NCBI RefSeq assembly: GCF_004359215.1
Contig: NC_090613.1
Coordinates: 4,998,406 to 5,038,947 of the forward strand
From: Bremia lactucae
Lineage: Eukaryota; Oomycota; Peronosporomycetes; Peronosporales; Peronosporaceae
Direction of reading: 5' to 3'
DNA: 40,542 nt
Shown here: in pieces, positions 32,354 to 40,542 of the stretch
Numbering within the stretch: position 1 is the first letter of the stretch
Layout of the letters: each line of letters opens with the position of its first letter
Made by a program: the position numbers and the translations under genes
The notes under the pieces: model-generated
Seen by the model: only the letters and a program-made list of their open reading frames with translations
Database searches by the model: none
Told to the model about the DNA's origin: nothing

Positions 32354-32677
32354 TTGCACTGGAATGAGAATACAGTGCAAACGCCATCAAGAAACATCGG
32401 CGTACAAACGTCATCGGATATACGCTTTACACAAACGCCATTTTGGCAAACGCCACCGGATACAGACCATTCAGTAAAAACTCCATCGGACAAAAGCAGT
32501 CAAACAATTGTCATCGGACAATCACCGTCGTACAAACGCCGTCGGATAAATACAGTCAAACAAATGTCATGGATGGCAGATGAAGATCAAACCAATACCG
32601 TCACCACATGTTCGCTTAAGCCAGTAATCAAACTCCCATTAAAGTATGTGGCGGAAAATGGAAAGACACATTTATGA
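32354..32677 (+). CDS. Hypothetical protein with degenerate QTPS repeats
   Basis: A 107-codon frame; the first codon listed is not ATG at 32354 in all readings, so the start is uncertain. It is built on a degenerate nucleotide repeat (core AAACGCCATCGGA, about eight copies between 32371 and 32566) that gives QTPS, QTSSD, QTPPD, KTPSD and QSPS, followed by a basic KRRR and a non-repetitive C-terminus (MSWMADEDQ, LKPVIKLPLKYVAENGK). No known family. It could be a fragment of a nuclear or secreted low-complexity protein, or repeat DNA that happens to be open. Confidence 0.3.
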   Translation: MHWNENTVQTPSRNIGVQTSSDIRFTQTPFWQTPPDTDHSVKTPSDKSSQTIVIGQSPSYKRRRINTVKQMSWMADEDQTNTVTTCSLKPVIKLPLKYVAENGKTHL

Positions 32678-32891
32678 CACAAATGGCTTCGAGTCATCTC
32701 TCTTTTTCTGGGTGCCTACTGTGTCAAATCTTCACTACTTTGGTGACGATGATACACGTCGCCGTGGAAGATGCCAAATTCGGGGAAATTAGGACTTTTA
32801 GTAATAGGATCAATGCGTATTGAGGAGGCATGGTTTAAATTTGTGTCGCCTTTGCTCTATAGAAACCACACGTCGTTAAATTAACTGTTTG
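32678..32891. other. Left flank and target site of element C
   Basis: No gene seen. The last five bases, GTTTG (32887-32891), are the left target-site duplication of element C and recur at 40482-40486. Confidence 0.7.
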
Positions 32892-33318
32892 TGCAACGAG
32901 GCACTGCCGACTTGTACTGCTTCAGTCAAGTCCACTTCGCACTGCCTGGTGCCTCGCGTCACTTCACGTACACTAGTACGTGCAGAGGAAGACTCTCTTT
33001 AATACATTTGCTTTAAAGATGGTTACTATAAAACTGTATTAATATAATTAAATTCTTCTCGTCTATCTTCTTAATACTAACTTAATTATAAAGTAATACA
33101 AAACATGCAATAAAGTCTTATCTGTCTTTCTCTTTACGCGCGTCCAGCGCTGACTACTCCGCGAAGAAAGTAGATATAATGGCCTTATCCACCAATGGAT
33201 AAGCTTTTAGAATATTACCATATAAAGTAACATTCTCCAAATATTATATACCATTTATAAAATATATTAATTAACAACCTTTAAGTGTTAATTTCATGTA
33301 ACGATACACCCCGTTACA
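32892..33318 (-). repeat. 3' LTR of element C
   Basis: 427 bp. The outer edge reads TGCAACG (TGTAACG with one T to C change) and the inner edge CGTTACA at 33318. It differs from the 5' LTR mainly in hairpin regions: it lacks AC at about 32926 and a 10-nt arm at about 32947, and has a different hairpin CTTATCC/GGATAAG at 33184-33203. Confidence 0.9.
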
Positions 33319-33334
33319 TCACCCCTCCCTTAAA
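33319..33334 (-). other. Polypurine tract of element C
   Basis: In element sense, an A/G-rich AAGGGAGGGGTGA lies directly before the 3' LTR. This is the expected plus-strand primer site. Confidence 0.7.
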
Positions 33335-33450
33335 CGACAATCACTCTGAATGTCATTGGATAGAGCAGTCACCATAAGGCCACTTAATTAAGAACGATGC
33401 GGATTGGTCAAAACCATCATTTTTAATTCCATCGCGTGGTTAACAAGTCC

Positions 33451-34250
33451 ATGCGGTATGCGAATAGTGCGGCGGCTTCGGCTGCGGTTCATGCAGTCGC
33501 GGGCGACGCATTATTGTATTTTGCGGCAAACGTTTCGTCTGTCGTAGTATCATCTTCTCCCGCAACCATAGATGTTGCGGGTGCACGTGATGAGTCACCA
33601 CGTGAATACGGCCCCTCTTTGGAGGTCGACTACGAATGCGAGTCGAACGAAATGGCCGGCTCGGGGAGAGCAGAACAGTCGCCTGACCATCGTCAGGCGG
33701 CTGACTATGAGCCTTCGAATGAGGGGGATCAATCGGATACACGTCTTAGTAGCATTCGCTATAGCATGTTTGGCTCCGACGATGAGGATTATTCATCATC
33801 GCATGCACCGTCTCCCGTGCCGTCACCCGCACATATTTCTGTGCGTGGTGATGACGATGGCGTAAGCCATCGTAATAAAAGTTCTTGTGATACCTTGTTT
33901 CGGTGGGTACCACTCAGGGGAGCGTAGACAATAAAATTTCTTGTCTTACCCCTGAGAAGAAGCCGTGGCTTTTGCTTGAACGGCTAGTCAATAGCTTGTC
34001 TGGAGAGACTACTCCTAACAATAAATATCCCTTATTTATTGCGACAAAGCTACATGGCCTTGATCCCAGCGCGAATAACTTTCGCGCTGAGGAAGATTTT
34101 TATTTCATTTTTAAGCATCGATGGAACAGTGGCAACAACAAACGAGATAAAATCTCGTTGATGCAAGCCTGGAGTGCGTTCATTCGCAATGTCAAAGCAT
34201 TGGACGCGAGCCTGGCTTCCAAGACTTATTGCGATTCGCGTTAAGTTTGA
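33451..34250 (+). pseudogene. Antisense ORF region of element C (unknown protein)
   Basis: Opposite to gag-pol, between chromodomain and 3' LTR. The first frame opens at 33436 (GTG) with its first ATG at 33451: MRYANSAAASAAVHAVAGDA, then an acidic Ser-rich part (SMFGSDDEDYSSSHAPSPVP) up to 33927. After one frameshift it continues at 33903-34244: TPEKKPWLLLERLVNSLSGE, YPLFIATKLHGLDPSANNFR and KISLMQAWSAFIRNVKALDA. A third frame beyond 34230 has a cysteine/histidine cluster CIGCLVKRYFHASC. I do not recognise it. The minus-strand frames here lack any pol resemblance. The identical copy at 35516-36315 is likely an assembly duplicate. Confidence 0.5.
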
Positions 34251-34509
34251 AAAACGAACTTCAACCGGTGCAAGGTATAAACTGCATCGGTTGTCTCGTG
34301 AAGCGATACTTCCATGCCTCATGTGGGGTGAACCCTGTCCGTGTTGTGTCGACAACACGAAACGAGTGAAAGGGAATGTTTATTCCCTTCTTCGCCCTGG
34401 TGAAGGGCTCGCATCTCTATCGAGATGCGCGACGCGATTGACGTTTTGCAATCGATTTACAAGCTTTAGAGGCGCGTGTTTTCCGATGGACCTTCTGATC
34501 CATCGGATT

Positions 34510-34712
34510 GATCTCGTCATACTGACGGGACGAGGCCTTCAACGTCAACAACCAGCTGGGGACGAGGTCCCAGCTGTCATGCGAAGGTAATTAACAGCAT
34601 CGGCGAACAATATAACTCGTTCGCTGCCTCTTCACATGACGGTGGTTTACGATGCGTTCCACAAGGAAACGTTAACCACCGTGGGAATCTACCAATGGTT
34701 GCGGTGGATGAG
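34510..34712 (-). pseudogene. Chromodomain of element C (copy 1)
   Basis: PQPLVDSHGG is followed by a stop where Gln is normal, then RFLVERIVNHRHVKRQRTSY and, after frame changes, DSW and QYDE. This is the chromodomain of oomycete gypsy Pol. The Gln to stop change ends the polyprotein before the domain. The identical copy lies at 36575-36777. Confidence 0.65.
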
Positions 34713-35228
34713 GGGAAAGTAATTCCGACCTATGTGTCGGATCTAGAGTCGAAGATCGACAAACTCGACCACTCCCTCCATGTTTTGGAGGAGGGTCTTG
34801 ATCGCGAGCGCGGTAAGCGTCACTCGTTGGAACAGACGGTGCAGACTCACCGTATCGAACGGTTGGAAGACTGTTCGAAAAGTGAGTACTCAATATTGGA
34901 GTACGAACGGAAGTATTACGCTCTTCGTGATGAGCTGACGTCAGCTCGTCCGGATTTCGAGGAACTTCGGATTCGGCATGAGAATCTCCAGACTCAACGT
35001 GAGAGTCGGGTTCGTGTTCACAAGAATCTCTGGGGGATTCTTGAGAGGGGTGCTCAAATCCGTCCGCGGAAGAAACCGCGTACTGGTAGGATGTGAACGC
35101 ATCCTACGTAGCAATTCTATTGTGTATGCATTGCCTATGCGATGCAGTACACGGAATGGCCCAATGAACTTGGGTAGTCGTTTACTGCTACCCACATTAG
35201 GGACTACACGCTTAGGTAAGTTTACCGT
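34713..35228 (-). pseudogene. Integrase GPY/F module and linker of element C (copy 1)
   Basis: Starts at the NN join with TVNLPKRVVPNVGSSKRLPK, then the GPY/F module FIGPFRVLHRIGNAYTIELL up to about 35110. The Ser/Asp/Glu/Pro-rich linker then reads open for about 135 codons in one frame to PHPPQPLVDSHGG. The plus-strand frame at 34695-35096 (133 codons, coiled-coil-like, LESKIDKLDHSLHVLEEGLD) is antisense to this linker and is probably its shadow. Confidence 0.7.
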
Positions 35229-35230
35229 NN
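35229..35230. other. 2-N contig join
   Basis: Two N between identical sequences: 33165-35228 repeats as 35231-37293 with one visible difference (one C fewer in the LTR edge at about 35374). The right copy starts in the middle of an LTR, with no biological boundary. Confidence 0.9.
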
Positions 35231-37293
35231 AGAAAGTAGATATAATGGCCTTATCCACCAATGGATAAGCTTTTAGAATATTACCATATAAAGTAACATT
35301 CTCCAAATATTATATACCATTTATAAAATATATTAATTAACAACCTTTAAGTGTTAATTTCATGTAACGATACACCCGTTACATCACCCCTCCCTTAAAC
35401 GACAATCACTCTGAATGTCATTGGATAGAGCAGTCACCATAAGGCCACTTAATTAAGAACGATGCGGATTGGTCAAAACCATCATTTTTAATTCCATCGC
35501 GTGGTTAACAAGTCCATGCGGTATGCGAATAGTGCGGCGGCTTCGGCTGCGGTTCATGCAGTCGCGGGCGACGCATTATTGTATTTTGCGGCAAACGTTT
35601 CGTCTGTCGTAGTATCATCTTCTCCCGCAACCATAGATGTTGCGGGTGCACGTGATGAGTCACCACGTGAATACGGCCCCTCTTTGGAGGTCGACTACGA
35701 ATGCGAGTCGAACGAAATGGCCGGCTCGGGGAGAGCAGAACAGTCGCCTGACCATCGTCAGGCGGCTGACTATGAGCCTTCGAATGAGGGGGATCAATCG
35801 GATACACGTCTTAGTAGCATTCGCTATAGCATGTTTGGCTCCGACGATGAGGATTATTCATCATCGCATGCACCGTCTCCCGTGCCGTCACCCGCACATA
35901 TTTCTGTGCGTGGTGATGACGATGGCGTAAGCCATCGTAATAAAAGTTCTTGTGATACCTTGTTTCGGTGGGTACCACTCAGGGGAGCGTAGACAATAAA
36001 ATTTCTTGTCTTACCCCTGAGAAGAAGCCGTGGCTTTTGCTTGAACGGCTAGTCAATAGCTTGTCTGGAGAGACTACTCCTAACAATAAATATCCCTTAT
36101 TTATTGCGACAAAGCTACATGGCCTTGATCCCAGCGCGAATAACTTTCGCGCTGAGGAAGATTTTTATTTCATTTTTAAGCATCGATGGAACAGTGGCAA
36201 CAACAAACGAGATAAAATCTCGTTGATGCAAGCCTGGAGTGCGTTCATTCGCAATGTCAAAGCATTGGACGCGAGCCTGGCTTCCAAGACTTATTGCGAT
36301 TCGCGTTAAGTTTGAAAAACGAACTTCAACCGGTGCAAGGTATAAACTGCATCGGTTGTCTCGTGAAGCGATACTTCCATGCCTCATGTGGGGTGAACCC
36401 TGTCCGTGTTGTGTCGACAACACGAAACGAGTGAAAGGGAATGTTTATTCCCTTCTTCGCCCTGGTGAAGGGCTCGCATCTCTATCGAGATGCGCGACGC
36501 GATTGACGTTTTGCAATCGATTTACAAGCTTTAGAGGCGCGTGTTTTCCGATGGACCTTCTGATCCATCGGATTGATCTCGTCATACTGACGGGACGAGG
36601 CCTTCAACGTCAACAACCAGCTGGGGACGAGGTCCCAGCTGTCATGCGAAGGTAATTAACAGCATCGGCGAACAATATAACTCGTTCGCTGCCTCTTCAC
36701 ATGACGGTGGTTTACGATGCGTTCCACAAGGAAACGTTAACCACCGTGGGAATCTACCAATGGTTGCGGTGGATGAGGGGAAAGTAATTCCGACCTATGT
36801 GTCGGATCTAGAGTCGAAGATCGACAAACTCGACCACTCCCTCCATGTTTTGGAGGAGGGTCTTGATCGCGAGCGCGGTAAGCGTCACTCGTTGGAACAG
36901 ACGGTGCAGACTCACCGTATCGAACGGTTGGAAGACTGTTCGAAAAGTGAGTACTCAATATTGGAGTACGAACGGAAGTATTACGCTCTTCGTGATGAGC
37001 TGACGTCAGCTCGTCCGGATTTCGAGGAACTTCGGATTCGGCATGAGAATCTCCAGACTCAACGTGAGAGTCGGGTTCGTGTTCACAAGAATCTCTGGGG
37101 GATTCTTGAGAGGGGTGCTCAAATCCGTCCGCGGAAGAAACCGCGTACTGGTAGGATGTGAACGCATCCTACGTAGCAATTCTATTGTGTATGCATTGCC
37201 TATGCGATGCAGTACACGGAATGGCCCAATGAACTTGGGTAGTCGTTTACTGCTACCCACATTAGGGACTACACGCTTAGGTAAGTTTACCGT
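35231..37293. repeat. Duplicate of 33165-35228, probable unmerged contig overlap
   Basis: Contains a partial 3' LTR (to about 35383), the antisense ORF region (35516-36315), chromodomain (36575-36777), linker and GPY/F module (36778-37293). It is continuous on its right with the integrase tail at 37305, whereas the left copy is continuous with the 3' LTR and target duplication. The two together describe one element. Confidence 0.85.
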
Positions 37294-37490
37294 AGAGAGT
37301 AGTACTAGATCATCAATTTAAATGACAGAACATTTCCTCTTCCATGTTTGTCTGCGTTTCGTTTCTGACGGTCCACTGCGTTAGCAATGGAATCCTGTAC
37401 GAAACGGATTACTGATTCTCGAGCCAGCAGAAATTCCTCTGCTGACTCATTTGTTTTGTATTTTCCAGTGCGTTTTGTGCCCACTGCCAT
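37294..37490 (-). pseudogene. Integrase C-terminal tail of element C
   Basis: AEEFLLARESVIRFVQDSIA and NAVDRQKRNADKHGRGNVLS are the segment that precedes the GPY/F module in oomycete gypsy integrases. One frameshift near 37318 separates it from the GPY/F module. Upstream, the catalytic core is missing. Confidence 0.75.
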
Positions 37491-37500
37491 GAGATCTTTC

Positions 37501-37941
37501 TCATCTTCGATGTCGATTTCTTGACATCGACATCATTCGCGTCGTTGAAACCTTAGGCAACTCGCATGGAACTGCTTTAGGGTATACATCTCTGAATTCA
37601 ATTATTACCTTGTATAAAAGATTTGTCTTAAGTGACTCCCAGAATTGAGTAGAATATCTCTCAACTCGAGTCTCCACACCGAGGACACTTTCGTCCATCG
37701 ATGAGCGGCTGAAAACCTGTGCGTTCTCTGCCAAAATTACCGCTGACCGAATATCGGTTACGTATTCGTCCTCTGTGACGAGTACGCAGATCTGCTTGAT
37801 TCTACCACTATGCAGATCTCTCAAGAACCGCTTGGGTTCTAGGGTCGGTAATTGAGTTATCTCCGAAGTTAACTTCGGAGGCGCATACAGATCAAGAGTA
37901 TAAGCTCCTACTCTTGATACGTCATTGACCAAGACATTCAA
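37501..37941 (-). pseudogene. Pre-RT region of Pol ending at a deletion (element C)
   Basis: Frame open for 146 codons. Its end (EFRDVYPKAVPCELPK) matches the segment just before RT in related elements (compare HRDVFPEEVPSRLPP in element A). It then runs into a short non-family sequence and, within about 30 bp, the integrase tail. RT, RNase H and the integrase core are therefore deleted at about 37490-37540. A GATGTCGAT/ACATCGACATC hairpin sits at the junction. Confidence 0.7.
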
Positions 37942-37955
37942 TGTCTCGGTTCTTC

Positions 37956-38820
37956 CTAGGATTTATCCACAGGGTGCCGAGGGATCAATTCCTCGGGATG
38001 ATGAAGTCTAGTAACTTCTGCGTTAACTGTTTGAGAAGATTTCTCCTCAAGTTCGTGGTGACTTATTCCCTTAACGTCTTCCGACTGTGATTGCGCTATC
38101 ATAGTCGGGTCCTCTACGGTCGACTCTCTTCTCGACCTAAGATCATCGCGTTCTTTTCTTTTAAACAGCCAGTATATTTCTTGTATGATGCCCGCTAGGC
38201 GTACATTCATGTCTCAATCCACTCGACTTATTCGAGTGGTGGACCTTTGGCGCTGCCTGTGCATTTGCACAGCCGCCGGCAGCTGGCTCCACAGGTTGAT
38301 TTGTAATCAAACTGTGATTTTGTGCAGTCGTACTAATGACCGTACTCCAAGTGAGGCCATTGCCCTTCATCGTAGTACATCCACACACTTGTGGACGCTC
38401 CAAGACGTTCATCAGATAGCCATCTGATGAAGAAGTGGCAGGCATCTTTACGGATCGATGCTGCCAGCTGATTCTTGGCTCGTATTTTCCAAGCCAAGGT
38501 AAACCTAGGATGACATCAAATTTGTCATTTAAATCCAGTACGATGAAACTATCATCGTACTGTTAATCTTTTTAAGTGTAGTGAAGCTTCATTACGCGCG
38601 ATATTCCTGTTATCGATGCACCTATCGGTAGACCCACCGTCATCATCGTTGGAGGGATGTAGCGCTCAACATATTTGAGCCTACGACCCTCTAGCGACTG
38701 GCGACGAATAAAGTTATTCGACGCCCCACAGTCAACTAGGGCTCTAAGTAACAAATTATTTGTCAGTCTTAACTTCAAGGTGATGAGAGGTACCTCATCG
38801 CCAGGTGCAGAGACAAACAA
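37956..38820 (-). pseudogene. Aspartic protease region of element C
   Basis: LLRALVDCGASNNFIRRQSL holds the catalytic Asp as DCGAS, typical of oomycete gypsy elements. After a break near 38572, KFDVILGLPWLGKYEPRISW follows (about 38525-38455), then a low-complexity spacer to 37956. It carries frameshifts. Confidence 0.72.
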
Positions 38821-38901
38821 TGATTGTGTGTCTGGAGCAATTTTTTTTTCAAGAGATTGGCAAATTCTCTTATAGTTGCTGGATCAGAGGGCGTTGCGCC
38901 C

Positions 38902-40022
38902 CTATTGACCCCGACAATTTTTTAGCGGTCCGCCTCGTTGTTGCGATTTCGCAACAACGTCGAACCCGCGACCGTTGCCCTTTTTGGCATTCAGTTCGTA
39001 ATTACTTTCAGTACCTCTCAGTACTGGGCGTGAGGCACTACACTCATGAGCGTAACTTTTTTCAGCGATTGCATTTCTGCGATGTTTATTGCTCGAAAAG
39101 CGAGGTTTCTCGCTTTCGACATAAGATAGGTCCATAGGTTCTGGACCTCCAAGCTCGTGTCGTCTTGGAGGACGATACGATGACGAACTAGCTTGAGCCT
39201 GTCTCAAGCTAAAGTCCTCCTGTTCCGCGACGGATATTGCTCTTCAAGCGTATCCAGTTCCAAGCGAAACAGGTGGGTCTTTACGGGATTATCCGTAAGA
39301 CCTTGCATGAACACCGTAATCAACGTGTTTTCATGAACTAGGTTGTTCGTGATACAACTCGCTAAAAGTCGTATGTGCTGGGCATAAGCGTGAACAGCAC
39401 GCTTGCCTTGCTTGAGTTTCAGAAGGTCTGATCGAGCTCTGAATTCAGCCCTAGGCGGTTCAAACGTCTGTTTGAGCCGGGCTTTAAAGGACCCAAAGAC
39501 ATGTGGGTCGCGCAACTTAAGGACTAGTGCCAAGTTTTGGCACGACCTGCCAAATTTGACTGAGCGAATGCGACTTGCATTTGCTCGTCGACGATGTAAC
39601 GAGCCTTTATGGCATCGTCCAACTCGACGAACCATCTTAAGAGGGAGTCTTCTTCGACCCCCCTATACTTAGAGATGCCAGTCTTCAAGGTTTCGGGACG
39701 ACGCATGTGCGTCATCCCAGGTACACGGGTCTGTACCTGTTGCAACTTCAACAGTTCTGCCTGTTGAGAGCCTTGCTGATTAAGCAACTCGGTAGCAAGG
39801 CTACCTTCTCATTCGCCTCATCAAACTCATGTTGTATGAACTTGGCGAAGGCTGAATGGAGGGCATCTCTGTCCAAACCGGACAGCACGGCATGGCCAAG
39901 GTGGCATTGTTCCTTACGGTCGAACTCATTCGTTCGACCGCACTCCTTTCTATGTCACTTAGAAAGGAGTAGCTATCACGCGAAACGTAATGCGTATTTC
40001 CATTATCATCTAACATGTCCAT
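38902..40022 (-). pseudogene. Gag of element C, broken
   Basis: ATG at 40022 (MDMLDDNGNTHYVSRDSYSF). Core segments in three frames: YRGVEEDSLLRWFVELDDAI (39670 region), FGSFKARLKQTFEPPRAEFR with LKLKQGKRAVHAYAQHIRLL (39490-39360), and a C-terminal part EPMDLSYVESEKPRFSSNKH (39207-38902). The zinc knuckle is degenerate: only the last His and Cys (YAHECSA) remain. Two or three frameshifts are needed. The start codon lies inside a 28-nt palindrome. Confidence 0.75.
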
Positions 40023-40032
40023 GTTAGATGAT
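40005..40032. repeat. 28-nt palindrome spanning the element C gag start
   Basis: ATCATCTAACATG (40005-40017) and CATGTTAGATGAT (40020-40032) are exact reverse complements separated by 2 nt. The minus-strand start codon is 40020-40022. Confidence 0.9.
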
Positions 40033-40057
40033 GGAACTGTGGTCCTTGGACGGACTA

Positions 40058-40070
40058 CAAAGAGCTACCA
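40058..40070 (-). other. Primer-binding site of element C
   Basis: Element-sense TGGTAGCTCTTTG begins two bases (CC) after the 5' LTR. Same arrangement and first seven bases as the PBS of element 1. Confidence 0.6.
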
Positions 40071-40072
40071 GG

Positions 40073-40481
40073 TGTAACGAGGCACTGCCGACTTGTACTT
40101 CTTCAGTACAAGTCCACTTCGCACTGCCTCAGTGCGAGTGGTGCCTCACGTCAGTTCACGTACACTAGTACGTGCAGAGGAAGACTCTCTTTAATACATT
40201 TGCTTTAAAGATGGTTAATATAAAACTGTATTAATACAATTAAATTCCTCTCGTCTATCTACTAAATATCAACTTAATTATAAAGTAATACAAAACATGT
40301 AATAAAGTCTTATCTGTCTTTCTCTTTACGCGCGTCCAGCGCTGACTGGACGCCGGAGAAAGTAGATATAATGGCCTATATCTACCAATGGATAAGCTTT
40401 CCGAATATTATCTACCTTTTAGATAATATATTAATTAACAACCTTTAAGTTTAATTTCATGTAGCGATACACCCCGTTACA
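40073..40481 (-). repeat. 5' LTR of element C
   Basis: 409 bp, TGTAACG at its plus-strand left edge and CGTTACA at 40481. It contains five strong hairpins: 40090-40099/40105-40114 (10 bp), 40120-40126/40130-40136 (7 bp, extended past a bulge), 40332-40339/40346-40353 (8 bp), 40362-40370/40377-40385 (9 bp) and 40405-40413/40421-40429 (9 bp). The flank 40482-40486 GTTTG is the right target duplication. Confidence 0.9.
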
Positions 40482-40542
40482 GTTTGTGGAGATTGCGTAC
40501 TTCTTTTTCCGCCTAACGCGGTAAGCCGAACAGTGATGGCGT

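Larger units (their letters stand above)
32892..40481 (-). mobile_element. Ty3/gypsy element C, LTR-bounded and non-autonomous
   Basis: Minus-strand element with two LTRs, a 5-bp target duplication GTTTG on both sides, PBS, polypurine tract, gag, protease, the C-terminal tail of integrase and a chromodomain. RT, RNase H and the integrase core are absent. Apparent length is 7590 bp, but about 2066 bp is a duplicated contig end (see 35229-35230), so the true length is about 5.5 kb. It must depend on another element for reverse transcription and integration. Confidence 0.85.

Noticed and set aside
32354..32677. RXLR or Crinkler effector
   Set aside because: No signal peptide, no RXLR-EER and no LFLAK motif; the protein is only repetitive and basic.
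34695..35096. Plus-strand 133-codon coiled-coil frame in element C (and its copy at 36760-37161) as an independent gene
   Set aside because: The opposite strand carries the genuine Pol linker open over the same stretch, with family-typical ends (GPY/F before, PHPPQPLVDSHGG after). The coiled-coil look arises from the antisense of a Ser/Asp/Glu-rich linker.

Overview
The window looks like part of an oomycete genome (Peronosporales: Phytophthora or downy-mildew type). Five short-intron host genes sit in one compact island of about 9.7 kb. It is surrounded by oomycete-style LTR retrotransposons: Ty3/gypsy with chromodomain and DCGAS-type protease, and Ty1/copia. A pogo-like DNA transposon remnant is also present. 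Introns are 55-82 bp with GT..AG ends and CTAAC-like branch sites. I cannot name the species from sequence alone.

Layout. 1-1607: minus-strand Ty3/gypsy element 1, with gag open to the window edge, PBS and a 5' LTR. 1652-2011: possible truncated copia gag. 2577-12294: host island with an ankyrin/PDZ-like protein (-), a DHHC palmitoyltransferase (+), methionine sulfoxide reductase B (-), SRP54 (+) and APC4 of the anaphase-promoting complex (-). Exon structures were resolved by reading splice sites. Three gene pairs are divergent (ankyrin/DHHC, MsrB/SRP54) or convergent (SRP54/APC4). 12519-17457: decayed copia element (-) with both LTRs. 17731-20153: decayed pogo-like transposon interrupted by a tRNA-Ala-like sequence. 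20154-31988: two diverged copies of the element-1 type gypsy family, A (-) and B (+), in inverted orientation around a 100-N gap (26884-26983). 32892-40481: gypsy element C (-) of another family, bounded by LTRs and a perfect 5-bp target duplication. It carries gag and protease but has lost RT, RNase H and the integrase core.

The most unusual signals are in element C and its relatives. Its internal sequence is packed with perfect short hairpins, one roughly every 25-50 nt, many with 8-13 bp stems. Its two LTRs differ mostly where one copy has a perfect hairpin and the other a broken or different one. In A, B and C the stretch between the chromodomain and the 3' LTR has its best reading frames on the strand opposite to gag-pol. 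This suggests an antisense gene in both families, although every copy here is frameshifted.

Assembly caution: 33165-35228 and 35231-37293 are essentially identical and meet at a 2-N join (35229-35230). This is most simply two overlapping contig ends that were not merged, so element C is probably about 5.5 kb rather than 7.6 kb.
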